64,000 bases of DNA, from positions 1,320,231 to 1,384,230 of the forward strand of contig NW_019091394.1 of assembly GCF_001949145.1 (NCBI RefSeq). The letters are read 5' to 3'. Shown here piece after piece: positions 19,723 to 33,700 of this stretch. The stretch comes from Acanthaster planci. Its lineage: Eukaryota; Echinodermata; Asteroidea; Valvatida; Acanthasteridae. The notes below the pieces were generated by a model. The model saw only the letters and a program-made list of their open reading frames with translations, was not told the DNA's origin and ran no database searches. Positions within the stretch are counted from its first letter, which is position 1; every line of letters starts with the position of its first letter. Made by a program: the position numbers and the translations under genes.

Positions 19723-21073
19723 GAACACTGAAATGATAAATCTGAAGTTTGCTTTATGTGTGTTCCTTTCACGTAGGTCCTACTTTTAGCTTCGAAAATG
19801 TAATATGCCGCACCGATTTTTTTCTATCAAGATTACGCACGTCGCATCGTGTGTGTTCCTTTTGCAAACAGATTCCCTTTTTTTAGGAAAAGAGGCAGCT
19901 GTCGTGAAGTCTTTCTTTAGACATAATAAAAATTCGGCTTGCCGAGGATTTAGGAAGCAATTATTGTGAGGAGGCTCAAACGGATCTAATGAGTGCCCAG
20001 AAAAGAATGGCTAACAATAGTGGGATGATACGACACAAAAACAGGAGTTTGCACATCTATTCAGCGGAAGGGAAACGGCCACTGAATCCTTTTACAATTT
20101 TCATGAGGGGGCTCTGTTCAGCGAGGCGGTTGTTGAACCAGCAAAAACGACCACCGCGTTCTTCCACTAGACGCGGCGGGAAAGGTGTTTAATCCGGCGC
20201 CTTATGGGCTGACGATGCTGAAAAACGACCGTCATACTTTGAACAAAGGCGTAAAACGTCCCTTTTCTCTTCTTGAGTGTTACTTGGGGCATTTTGAAAG
20301 CCTTCTTCGTTCTAATATTTTGTATCTCAATTCCCCTTTCGTTTTAAACACGTCACGTAGGATTTCACTGGGAATATGTTCCGTATATAATTTTCCCAAA
20401 AGAAAGGGCAGGGATTTAACAAAAATATTCGGCAGGGAATGTGACACGTACGGGTCGTGTGTTTTGAATGCATTCAATCAATCGTAAAGATAAGCGATGC
20501 GTGTGCAGCAAGGCTTGTAATTGAAATTGTTTATCGGCTGTAATTTTTTTACTGGGAACTAGTGATCAGTTTTTATAGATGATGCTGACTGAATCATGAA
20601 TGAGTGAAAATAAATTAACAAATGAGTCGCCACGAGATAAATCGATATACAATTTTCTCGATGAAATTTGAAAACTACTATTCAAATATCGAGATGTTAT
20701 TTTACAAGGTCTTTTGTTCTTGTTTATTGTTTACAATCAACACTTCAAAATGCCGACATGAGTAGGTCCTTTTGTAGTCAAAATCTGTCCTTTACCACTT
20801 GTCACATCATTATTTCATTAAGTGGTTAATTTAGTGATAAATAAATTCGTCCGAAATGTCCTGGGAATATAAATGAGGATTCACTTCGGCCCACTTTTGA
20901 AAAGATCACGGAAAGCATTGTCTGGAAATCGTGTGCGTTCGCGCGGAACGCACCAATCACGCGTCAGATCGGCCACCCACACACACATTACACGTCACTG
21001 AATGGGAAATTCCTGGCTTATCGTCTGCTAGCGTGTTTGTGCACGTTGCAATGGGCATTCCGTCTACGTACGC

Positions 21074-21089
21074 ACGTACATATGTACGT
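21074..21089. promoter_or_regulatory. 16-bp perfect palindrome upstream of the glypican gene
   Basis: ACGTACATATGTACGT is fully self-complementary and sits about 470 bases before the glypican start codon, within a longer run of ACGTAC-type sequence. A binding function is only a possibility, since such words are common in this genome. Confidence 0.3.
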
Positions 21090-21305
21090 ACGTCCGCCGT
21101 GCACATGCGGTGGACAAAATAGCTATTTGGAGGAACAAACAGAGCCGTGTTTTGTGGTGTTCCGGTCGGTCAACTTTTCCCGAATCAGTGACAGCTTCTC
21201 TGTACCGGATTTTCTAATTTGAATACGCTGACATCCTTTGGAATACTGCTGTGTTCGGTTATTTTTTTAATCTTTCCAGCATCACTGCGCCGGAAAACTG
21301 TAGCT

Positions 21306-21315
21306 TTTTATAAGA
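21306..21315 (+). promoter_or_regulatory. Possible TATA box of the glypican gene
   Basis: TTTTTATAAG lies about 230 bases before the start codon, which would put initiation near 21,340 and give a 5' UTR of about 200 bases. No other core element was recognised, so this is weak. Confidence 0.25.
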
Positions 21316-21541
21316 AGAGCATGTGTGGTCCAAAAAAGCACGCTCGATGGTTTGTGACAACAACACCAAGCGGCTAGGCTGTACATATACGTAACCTGAA
21401 GTGAAATCAACATTCAAGTTTCAACCTACACTACAGTTTCACCTACAATTTACAAAAAATCGTGTTGAACAGCGTTGTCTGCAAACGTTAATTAATTTGC
21501 GAACCCCTCAGTTTTTGGACAAACCTCGCTCCTACAGAAAT

Positions 21542-21716
21542 ATGGAGACTAGCGTGGACTTCCAGAGGTTCATACTGTGCTGGCTTGGACTCCTGTTGTT
21601 CTTCAGTCGTGGAGTTTTATCGCAATTGGACCGGCCGACCTGCGGAAACGTCCGGGACATTTTCACAAGTTTTCAGTTCGCCCGGGATGTTGAAACCCCG
21701 GAAAGTCCGATTTCAG
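21542..21716 (+). CDS. Glypican exon 1: signal peptide and first cysteine
   Basis: The start at 21542 has a good context (gaaatATGG) and is followed by FILCWLGLLLFFSRGVLS, a signal peptide likely cut near residue 27. The frame is open upstream to another ATG at 21401; that start would place the hydrophobic segment about 57 residues in, so it is not preferred. Donor G|GTAGGC, phase 1. Confidence 0.92.
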
Positions 21717-24700
21717 GTAGGCTCTTTGCTTGATTCGCTGTTTTGGGCTTTGGCAAAATTTAGCCGATACTCAGTCACAGTTAGCATCTGGCATGCCCGT
21801 TTAACATGTTTAAGCCGAGGCCTAATTGTTGAAAATACGACAAAAAGGACACAGGGCCTACACGTAAGCCTAATCGTGATTTGGCCTGGGCCTACAGTTA
21901 GGCCTACTCAGAAAACACTGGTCAAACAGTAATTTAGTTCTTTGGATTTGGAGACTACCTAGGCTTATGTGTATCATTCATGTCATTCTCTTGAAATATT
22001 TCTTTTTTTTTAAGTGTTGGATTCTGATGGACCAGCTCCTGGAAGATGTGAACATTTTGTATTTATTGCTTTTTGTAGAACTTGACAGTAACTTTTGTCA
22101 TGTTTGATTTTATCATGTTTTAGTGTATAACTTATAAACTTTATAACTTTAAAATGTTAAATTTGTCACAAATAAAATCTCCCTCCCAGAAATTTGCAGA
22201 TACCCAAAAAAGTTGTAGCTTTTTTGATACTCAAAAAGAGTGAAGTAATTTGGAATTCTTCACCTAAGTAATAGCGCTTGCTTGTGAGATCTGTTAGAAT
22301 CAGAAAGATCTGCGTTGGGGATTCTCCTTGTTACAATTTCACAATTCCTGAGATCTTTGTTAAAACAGAGCTACTCAGTCTAAATCTGGAAATTCCGGCC
22401 AGCACGGGAACAAACACTCTACCATTTTCGTCATACTGCACTAGAATCAAGAGACCCCCTTGAACCATCAAAATGCCCATACTCATGTTAACAAAGTCTA
22501 TCTGGAATTATGTGAACTCGGGGTTAAAAATTAATTTATCAAAGTTGGCGCATTGTGGATGTGACAGTTTTCTTTTGTAGTATCGAGGTGAACAGCCCCC
22601 CACGCATGATAACCCAAATCAAACACCCTCCAACTCGAATAGGGCATTCACGAGAGGGCTTGTCTGCTGTTTGGACTTTGAATTCATTTCCTGAAGTACT
22701 GACAAAATTGTGTGACTGTACTTAATTGTTATGGTTTGTACATAACAAAATCAACTGCTGACGATGTTCTAGTGTTTACTTGTTGTGTAACGTAAGGAGC
22801 AAGCCGACTTGTCTTCCCTTTTTGCTTGTTGTAATGAAACAAGCTCATTTATGTACTAGAATTTGCCACTGGAGAAAATGAAAAATGTCATTGATTGCCA
22901 ACATAGATTTCGAAGGTTCACGAGCCAGTCATACCTTAATTGTGAGTTGGTTTTCATGGATAACCCCAACACTTGGTCACAAATGAATCTGTTTAAACTC
23001 AATCACTCCATGCAACTTCAATAATCTGCCTTATTCATAGAGCTTGTTTACTCACTCTCTGCTTTAAATATAAGTACTGGTAAGATCGCTATAAGTTGGT
23101 GACAGTTCTGTCAAGTTTGGAGGCACACCAAGATTACAAGAAACCCCCAACCATTTTTGGACGGAAGCATCAAGTCTCAAACTTTATATTTCAGGTCATT
23201 GCATGTCAGTGAGCAGCCTAAACAGTTTGAAGTAGTTTTTCTATTTCACATTTCTGAAATCAGAGTCAGGAGACTCCCCCTTTTTATTTCCTTTTTCTCA
23301 AATTACTGCAAACTACATACCTTGTGTTACATTGCCGTGTCCCAATTTTCAGAACTTTAGCACGTGTACCCGGTACATGTGTTTCTTTAAAATTGTAGGC
23401 TTAAGTTCAAAATGAGCATCTGACACTTGTTGCCGTGACAAAAATCTTGTTATTCATTTTCAAAGCAAATGTGTGTCATGAATTCGTTTACTTTCCAATG
23501 ACAGGAGCAGGGCTGAAGGTGTGTCAGCGAGACAGGACTTGTTGCACTCGGCGGATGGAGGAAATGTTGCAGGAGCAAGCAGAGGACGACTTCAGGAAGG
23601 CCATACAGACCAGTGTGGACTACCTGGATTTCTTGCTGTCCTCCCATGCAGATGATTTCAAAGGTAGGTTTTTCACTTTTACTAGGGACAATGCAGATGA
23701 AGTGGATAATCTTTCAATCTTCTGACACTCGGGTTTTAACCAGTCCTATTGAGCAATTTTATGTTAAGTCTTGATGATGAACTCACTTGAGGTGATAAAT
23801 TCCTTCATCATTAACAAACTTTGAGTTATTTAGCGGCTACTTAACACCTGTTTTGGTAATTCAGTGTAACTGATTTTGAATAAGAGAAGACTTGGTCAGT
23901 GGGTTGAGTGTCTGAGAACTTACTCATGCTTTGTGCCTCTTCCCCACACAATAAAAAGTAACAAAGGGCCAGAGCATTGGTATTGTCAAGCAGCTGTGAG
24001 GTAGCTGTTGCTTTGCTTTCACTGAGTGAATACAGTCTTTGGTAGTGAGTCACCCATCCTTATCAGTAAACAGTGTAAAGAAAATATCTTCACTAAAGAT
24101 TGGGCCTGTAGCTTCTGGGCATTATCTGCAAAGACTGAGTGGGCCCTGGCAGCAGACAGTGGCATGTGAAAATCAACTCTTAATTCAGCCTCATGGCTCA
24201 TAATCATTGTGGTCTTCCCCCTTGCCCTTACAGTGTTTTCTCAGTAGCAATCAAGTCTTTAAGAGATCAGTGGATGCTGCCTTATTGTCCGTTCAATCTC
24301 AAGCTTAAGCCTGAAGTGTACCTTCAACTGTCGTGATCATGATCTTTTTTCCTCAGAACCTAATTTCAAAGCAATCTTGCCCTGCTCCACATTACTGACT
24401 TCGATAAGGTCTAGTTCCAGTCTGCAGACAACATAATTACATGTACACATGTAGATTATCTGTATATACACTGTGGACATGGTGAACTGAAGTGATTGCG
24501 ATGCCATACCATCTGATCAAATGTTGTGTTGTGCATAATGTTGTACATTATTGTGGATAGAAAACTTGCTAATGTTCATAAAAAACTTCTTGGCTTTAAA
24601 CAGCACAGGAGTTCCTATTTTTCAAATTCCCACAGAAACCCCCATCCAATTTAAAGTGGAATTGATCCCATTGTGCATATGTACATGAACATGCCTGTTA

Positions 24701-27700
24701 ATCAATACCCCATAATGTTCCCATTTAACCTTGTTATAGATTGGGTATGGATTGGGCGAATCCTCCCCTGCTTTAATTTCCTTTCTTTTGTGCTTCCCTG
24801 AGTCACCCCTTGTGGTATCTGATACCTCACTGCCTGTTTTGGAGATACTTGGAGCTGGCACAATAGACACATGCAGGGAAGGTGGTGGGGGGGATGGTGA
24901 ATTGGGTAATTGCCCCCCAAACACCACGGCTGCCCACACTGAAACTTGTTGCAACCTATTCACTGAAAGAGCACAAAAGTGAGCTACCACTTGTACTTCT
25001 GAGTAGATGTATGTAAATATTGGAAAGTTTTGTGCAATGCTAAAAGTAAGATCCATGTATGCTCTAACTGTAGACTTCCAAAATTAAAAGTTAAAAACAT
25101 TGTCACTTAGCACATTGAGACAATTTGGTACATGTACATTTGTTGTCAACAATTTATGCAGGTGTATTACTAAATGAAGTACATGCCATAAAGCATATGC
25201 AAGATTTCAATACATGCTCATGTACGTGTATTGAATTCTAACGTTCATAGAAAACAACAGTCATTTTGTAGATTAAATCATGACATTATTACGTGAGCTT
25301 GAATAATATCCTGAATTCTCTGAAGACCTTTTTCAGTTACCCACTCATGCGCTTAATGCATGTACATGTAGAATTTAAACTGTTGCCCATAGGAGTAAGG
25401 CTTGTCTCAACCAGAAGGGATATAATTCACTTGTATCAGCCTCTCAAAAGATCAACTTGTCAACCCCTCCAAATCTCACCTTATTTCTGACAAAGAGCAG
25501 GCTAGCTCTACTTCTCAGTCAGAGCAAATACATGTGAATTGACCACATATGATTTCTTAAGTCATTATTAATCTTTTGTGGGTTGAGATTTGGTGTCAGT
25601 CAACAGGTCTGGGTTCCCTTATCAGAAGCATTTAATCTCCTTAATTCCTTTAAGCCAATTGCATTCCAGGGTATTTACACACTGCTTAGACAGGCTTAAG
25701 TCATTATCCATGTTTACCTACACCTGCTTATTCCCCTCCTGCCTCCATGATTAAACCAAACTGAGCAGGGTTCAGAGTTGCTGTACACAAAACACATGCC
25801 TGGCAGTTCCACAGAGTTGAGCAAGCTGATGATAATGACAGTGTGGAAGTGTTTATTAGCACCAGAGGGGTTTCTGTGCTCTTTGCAGGAGTTTCAATGG
25901 TCATTTCACCCCTTGTAATGAGGCTGATAATTGTTGATTAGTTTGACACACATTGGGAAACTCTGTGATCTGTTGGGTAACTGTTAACAGGTTTATGGAC
26001 AGCTGAATGAGCAGAGAAAAACTGGGCTTGTAATTGAAAAGTAACACCTGACTCGGTATTCAGCACATGCATGGTATTGTCATTACCATGCATGGTACAT
26101 GTCTATTGTACATGTATATGTATACTTTATAGGGTTGAAGATTTTTGCAATTTTTCCTACGGATTATTTGATGCATAGCAGCTTATGTTGATTTCAACAA
26201 TGTGCTTTTTCATAAATGAAAAAGGCTGGTAATTCCTTGCTCAATGGTTTAAACAACAGTATCTAATTTAATCGTTTTTTTATTTTTGTTGATTGATGTG
26301 AGACATTTATTATCCTCACATTTGTGTATCACGTTCCCAGAAGCAATACAAAAAGCATACAAGTTGGTGAAAACAAAAGGCCTGCGTGTACCCTTATTGG
26401 AAATAGTTTGTTCAGAACTCAAACTGAACTAAAAGATCTGAAACTGTTTTCGATAATGGAACTAGAAACTAAGGCATTCAGATGTGTAAAACTTACATCT
26501 CTCTGAGTTGAAAACTATTCCAAGGAATATATCACACTGTGCATGAGAGAACAAATGAGAAAAGTGATGTGCTTATATTGAAGATTTAAAGGAGCTGTTC
26601 ACAAAGCCTCCCAAACGGTTTAGGTAAAGCTACTCAACGCTTAAATCTTCTACCAGGGGTTCTTCACTGCTAAACTATCACAAATCAGGCCCGGGAGAGC
26701 TCTTAGTCCCTGTAAAAGAAGGCATTAAAGCCGCAATCCTCAAAGCCAACAGTTTGTTCCTGAACACACTTTTTCAGGGAACAATAGCGGCAGTGTTTGC
26801 AGGTTACAAGAATCACAGCTCCTGTCCTGCTGGGGGGATATCTTTTCAGGCCACCACACAAAAGGGACTGAGCTAAGCCCAGTAGATTCCTCAATTAATA
26901 CAAAAGCACCATCCCCCCTCCCCAACCGTGCAGATTTTGTGCTTGGCTGGAACAAATCAAAACAATGGATTATTGTAAGTGGTTTTTATGGAACTTGAAA
27001 GAAAAAGAAGAATCAGATCTTTTGTGATGGAAAAGATACAGATTATTTTAGCACTTGTGTGACAAAAAAGAGTGCACCCGTGTAAGTTGCAAAATATTTT
27101 CTCACAATTAAACCCTGGGGTTGGCACTGACCTTTGGTTTTTTGTGGCATAACACTCAATCTTAAAGCTTAAATACAGTATATGTACACACTGTATATGC
27201 ACATACAGTGTACATGTATTTCAGGGAACACTCCAATCACTAGGGGATTGACAAAAATGTTTAAAGTTATTCAAATCAACTGTACCTCATTAATTTCTTC
27301 ATACATGTATTTCTTGGGTCCAAAGAAGACAAGGTTTGAATAAACAACCAACAAGTACACCAATGCCACTTTCACATGGCGACATGCGATGACAGAGATA
27401 TTTGGAGAAAATTGACCATAATGTGAAGTGGTTGTTAGGGATGCTGCATAAAGCCTCAGTTACTGCTTTGCGCTTAGGTGTAATCTACACTGGTGTTTAG
27501 GCAAGGGGCCATGACTGGCTGTGTGTGAATGGTGGCGGGCATGCACACTTTTGGCATAAACCACTTTCGGTGAGCGTGGCACCAGCTTGACAGATTTATG
27601 AAGTTTATTTGCTTTTGCTAGCTGGATGTGTAATTTGGCTTGTTGGGGGGCTTTTATTTTTCATTTGTGGACACCTGTTGTAAGAATGTCTAGCTTGGTC

Positions 27701-30700
27701 AAAATGGCGCCTGTTTTGACCAAAAAACCCCCCATAAGTAGGGTTGAATAGACATGTACATGTACATATTCACATTGTACCTGAAGCTCCATGACATTTG
27801 CAAGGGTTGCGGATCACTGTAATTAATATGCCAACATACCGAACTTGGGTGGTTAAAACTGCAGAATTCTTTGCATGAGTGGCTTTACTTGCACAGATGT
27901 ACTGGCACATAAACAGAATGTGCATAATATAATGTGTAAATTGTGTAAATTTGCAAAACTGCCTGTCTGATGCTGTGCTGTACAAAAGTTAGGCATTGAT
28001 ACCTGAACATGTACAGTACAACCAGCATGTACATGTACAGTGTTTGTTTCAAATTGAAGTAGGTTTGTGGAGCCTCTACTGCAACTCCATTTTCAATCTC
28101 CTTCAAATTGTAAATTTGTTGAAGCATGTATCCTTGGTTTAGCTGAGAAAGTACATGCACTCACACTACCTCTACCCATTGTGTTTGAAAATATCAAGTG
28201 AACCCGGGGCTGTGGTGTGTCTTGAGGCTTCTGCTTCACGCATGACAGGCAGCCAGCTTCAACGATTTTGGCGCCGGGAAAAGTTCAGGCTGCCCCGGCA
28301 ACAAATTATTATTTTGGAAATCATCAGGCGTGTAGCTGTCATTGGAGTGGCATATAATGTTGCACACTTGGCCAAGCCTTGGGGGGGCTATGGTAAGGAT
28401 TGTGGACTCATCAGGCTGCAAATGTCGTCGGCAACCCCAGTCCCCAGACAAGATGCAATCAGGGGGAAAGGGTGATCGATCGTAGCTTTGCAATATGTTG
28501 GATGTAGTGACGGACGAGGCTCTGTCGGCAAGCCTTTGATTATTATTAAACATTAACTAGATTGGCAAATTTCAGTTTTGTGCTTTGAGCACAGAATGAT
28601 TGGGTCATTAATCATTGAGATGGGCATTATCAAACATTAAGGGATAGTGGAGGTTTAGAAGTCATCCAAAAAGGCTTCTCATGTACAGTACTTAATATTG
28701 ATAAACTGATGTTTTTGTATCAGTCTGCCATAAAAGCCCTTTTACACACATCTACCAGGGGTAAAATAAAGATGAGGAAGAAGTTGGCAGTGATGCTGGG
28801 TGCTGGAATTTTAATTTAACTGTGTACTATTATTGGAAATGTAACTACTTGTTAACTTAAAGGATCCAGGAAATGAGTTTTTCTTAGAATCACTTTTTGT
28901 GTATCTCTGTACTTTTCTTCCATGTGTGAAGACTGTTTGACATCTTTTTAAAGTTTTTGAACTGATCAGTGCACTTTTTTAAACACTAAAAATTGACAAA
29001 GCATTTCTGGACAAGTAAGGGTGCTTTTGCTTTGATGTAAATCCAGGAAGACATGGTTCAGGTTGCATTGTTTTCATATTCAAATTGTGAACCCTAAATT
29101 TTGCTATCTAAGAACATTTCTTTGAAAAGGATTTTTGCTGAATTATTGCCATATACTTACAGAGCAATAAATTGCCAAAGAAAATGAAATCTGCCATACC
29201 AGTGGTTACAAAAATCTAGAAATTTCCTGTGCACAAATCAGTGCATTAGATGCATCATTGCCTTGGATGACATCATAGTTCTGCTGATGAATATGCAAAT
29301 ATGCATTAGCATAAAACAAAGAAAAGCATCAAAATATAGGTTAAAATTGCAAAACAAAACTTTAAAATAAGGTTAATTAAAGCCCAAAGATGCAGTTTCA
29401 AGGGTTTAAGTTAAAAATTATAAAAATATTTCTATTTCCTCAGGTCCTTTAATGAGCACTGTTGGGGGGAGTGAATAAAGTGGTTTGGACAGAATTTAAA
29501 GAGCATAACATGCACCAGTACTTCATGTTTATGTACCGGTAGCTTTTTTTACTTGCTCATGAAGAAGGGGGTGTCATGAATACCTTTATATCACAGAAAA
29601 AAATCCCAATACATACATGTACATATGTACATGTATGTCATGTGGTACAAATACCGTACAGACATTTTAAAATATTTTCCTCTGTTGTAACAGTATTGGG
29701 TGAAAAAAGTTTTCATTTAAAAAACGCAGAGGGTGTGGAACATTGTGACAACTGCCAGTAGTCGCACCTTTTACACAGTACCACTCTGCATTTGTGAAGG
29801 GACTCTCTCCTGAATGGAAGATCTTTTGGTTGAACTGTGAATGTGATCCTGGCGGTGGTTTATGAAATCATGGGACAAATTGCTCATGCAAGACCAGAGG
29901 AAAACGTTGTTGAGTGTATTATTCTTTTTCACAATAATAAGAATTGCTCCAAAATGTGTCACGTTTACAGTTTTGACATACTGCCCTTTGGGAATTCTTT
30001 GAAAGGAATGAGCTAAATACTACATGTAACTTCCATTATGCTTTTTCAACTACCGGTGCCCCTCAAATTGAATTGTTTGCACACAACAAAAAGTAAATTG
30101 CGGAGTTACACTTACTGTAATGTGAACTGTTTTGATGAACTTTAACTTGTGAAAAACAAACTTCAGATGCTTTGTTAGCTTCCAATTTGACTTGTGCCAT
30201 GGGAGCATACCGGTACATGTACCCGGTAGTCATACATGTCTGCTACACACCGCTTGATAAGTTTTATTTTAATGGTGTTGGTTGCAATCTCTAGTCAGTT
30301 GTAAACCCCACTTGGCTGTGCTGCCTGCGCAGGTACATGTTTCTATGCACACGGCAGTGTATAGGCATACCAGCATGTCATACCTTACCGGTACCTGTGC
30401 ACTGTGCACAGTTGTGATCTTCTGGGTTTAGACACAGCTGTGTTTTGGCCCACAGTTTATGTAGGGCTACAGGGTGGTGGGGGAAGCTGTTTACTTCCAA
30501 CCAAATCCACTAATCCCCTGGAAATACCCACACACATTGCATGCTGGCCTGTGCAGACTGGACTTGTCTGAATGGCAGTGTGTACTGGCACTTGTACCAG
30601 TGCTTCATCCATTGCTGCTCAAAGTTGTGTTTCAAACAACATAAGACCTGCATGAAGCCCACTGAGAATTCAAAGGGGGAACCCTTGGCTATTCTCTGAT

Positions 30701-33700
30701 GAATTTCTTGTTCAGTGTACGGCAGAAAAGGAGTTTGATCTACTTGGGGGTGAATAAAAACCAGGCTTGGATGTAAACATTCCCTATTTGGGTACCAGGC
30801 CTTGATTTCACCACTCAGCTACATTTCTTATTTTACTCTGTCTCTCCTCCATTGTGTTTTACAGCTCTGGCACCTGCAGAGCTACACTTGCACAGGGTAA
30901 CACTGAGTACTGTGGCCAGTTGCTCTATTCAGCTCTGTATGTACTTTGCTTGCAATCCTGCTTCCCATGAAAGCAATGGTGGTGAGAATGAAAGCAGTGG
31001 TTGCAACGAAAATCTGGAAAATCTGTCTCACACAATGACCTGAAAGGGATTGAGTTTCATGGCAAGCGGAGGAACGACCCCCAAATTCACTGGCACCTTC
31101 CGTAGTTGCACCAGTCTCTTACCCTGCTTTTCATTGTCCAGTTTTTTAACCAGGCTTTCTCTGGACTTCAGGCCTGTATTGTGTTCCGACAAAGAAGGAC
31201 ATTATTTTGATCTCTTTAATTTGGATAGCAGGTACATCTGTTCATGTAGCCAGCAACTCTCATGGCAATCTCATTGTTTTTGTACTTCTATTATGTAAAC
31301 AGTATGTTACGTGTACTGCTGGTCCAAGTTTGCAATTATCAGTGTGACATTTGTTAAAATTGACAAATGCCACTTGTTTTCTTCAACAACACTTTCATCT
31401 GATGACTCTGTTTCAGAGATTACAACTTTATTAAATTTGAAAGGTCGAAAAGAAATCACCTCTATTCAGTTTTCTGCACATTACTCAACAGGCTGTGCCC
31501 AGTGCCATCTTAATCAGCCAGGATGATAGGCCAACCTGTATCACTTTTTTCTGAGAATCCCGCGTTTTCTTTCCACGATGGTCATATTTTAAAATTTATG
31601 ACCTTAAAAGGATAGTCTTCCTGAAAGCTGAATTGAAACATACTGGTACAGGTACAGGCCTACTGCTACCCCCTAAAAGTAAGCTAAACCAGATGGTGCA
31701 AGATTTGAAATACTGCTTTGTGCTCATTGTTACTTGCTTGGTTGTTGGAACAGTAAGATATCCCTCTAATGTTGGATTCTCAGTACACCTGATCTGAAAA
31801 GTGATGCTAAATATACATTGACCATTGACATTGATTACTCTACACATAGCTACTGGTACAAATACATGTAGGTGTACATGTACATATTTGCTCCAGGATG
31901 ATCAAATGATTGCAGAGTCTTAGACAGACTGAGCTGTTAGCAAATTCCATCTCTCTTTACTTAGAGTCAACATGAATGTTTGCTCAGAATCCAGCAAATC
32001 TGGTTAACAATCCACTGAATAAATTACCCAAACCTCAAAACAAACTGCTTCAAACACTTCTGGGCTCCTGCCTGCAGTGCGTTCTCTTATTACTATGCAT
32101 ATTTCAGAGTGGGTGTCTCATTTTGTGTTGGAGTTGGACCCATGGTTGGACAGAGTGGGATGAGAATTTAATCTCCCCACTGAAAACAAGTTAACCTGCT
32201 TGTTGAGCAGACTGAGGGCCAGGTGGTTCTGATTCAAAGACAACTCTAGAAAATATTGTAACAGATTACATCCAATGCTGTTGCTATGAGGAAAGGAATA
32301 AATACATACCATGTAAAGTGGATCCCACATCCACTCCAGCCCACACACCCCTCTCCCATTTTGTTTTCTGGTTGGGTACCGGTAGCTTTCATTCCTAAGA
32401 GTGATGAAGGTCCCCCCCCACCCTGGAAAGAAAGTTCTAGCATTTCTATGTGAGCTAAAAAAAAATTATGTTGGTCCTTAAATTTAACTAGGCAGTTGCT
32501 AGTGTAAGCTTTTCCCCAAATGACCATAAGAAGTAACCTGTGGGGCTGTTTGTGGCCAAGCCTAATTTGTGAGTGGGTTCTTATTATTGGTGTGCTGACA
32601 GTGGCTTTCTTTTTACTACAGGCACTGGATGAAATGATGAATTTCTTCGAGACCCGGTCACATTTGGTGACCCAGTTAAATCGCCCAGATGCTGTGTGAC
32701 TTAAGTCTTATGTACATGCAGTGTGGTTTACAGTTAATCACTCAGTGGTGATCAGGTTGATTACTGTGTAAATAGTCAGTGACCTAATTCTCCTTTTCTT
32801 TGATATTCAAGAATTTTAAGCTCACCCCCAAAACTGGTTTCTGTCCCTGTTCCTTTTCAGAGGGAATATTATTTATGATTCTGTACACAGTGGTCCAGCC
32901 TGACAACAACAGGTTTTTGGCATTATCACCAGGGACAATAACACCCCACAGAAGCTGGAGAAAGTTGGAAATGGAATGGCAGTATTATGGCAGTGCTGAC
33001 CCCATCAAAATGCTGGTTGAGGTGACCAACTGTTGGTCATAAATTACTTCACAATTGCAGCCAGGGTCAAGCCTGAGTGCTTGGATGGGCTGGACGATGA
33101 GAATACAGCCTGGTGACAGGTGGAACTTTTTTTTGGGGGGGGGGGTTGACCAATTTCCCAGGATGTCAACTTCTTTTGTCTCCAGGCAGTGAAGACAATT
33201 TTGAAGGGATGAAAGTTTCAGTGTTTGCTGGACAATTTAGTTCTCTTGTCAAAGTCTCACTGTATGACAATGTCTGGCCCACGCACCAAGCACCCAGGCA
33301 TGGATAATGGATGTGGCTGACTGTTCAAATAACCAAGACATTCTGCTACTGAGGGAAAGCTTTTGTCAACCCACAGTTGATTGTTTGCATTCAAAATGTT
33401 TGATAAGCACTTAGACAGACTTAGCATATAATTCATGTGTTCAGTGTAGCATACAAGTACATGTACATGAATACCGATCAAGTGTTGAAGAAACCGCTGA
33501 TGCCAATGTAAAAAGTGCTTTGTGAGCTTTATGCGCAATTGGGCCTTTAATTGTGTACCATGTTATTTACAGAAAATTATTTCAAAACTCTCATCACTCA
33601 AAGTCACTAATTTTTTTTTTTAGCTTACCATTACTTATCATTGCTAGCCATTTGATTCCAATTGCATAATATCTGTACAGTCGGTGAAAAAAAGGCTGTA

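Larger units (their letters stand above)
17680..21300. other. Intergenic region between the WD gene and the glypican gene
   Basis: No gene recognised. Short frames exist (for example 19235-19669 on + and 19062-19475 on -) but have no coding signature. It contains the 20-bp acceptor copy at 19201, the foldback at 19548-19722, and increasing CpG content toward 20,900-21,100. Confidence 0.6.

Noticed and set aside
19989-20192. 67-codon basic frame (MSAQKRMANN...)
   Set aside because: Short, no motif, in intergenic DNA with no promoter or splice evidence.
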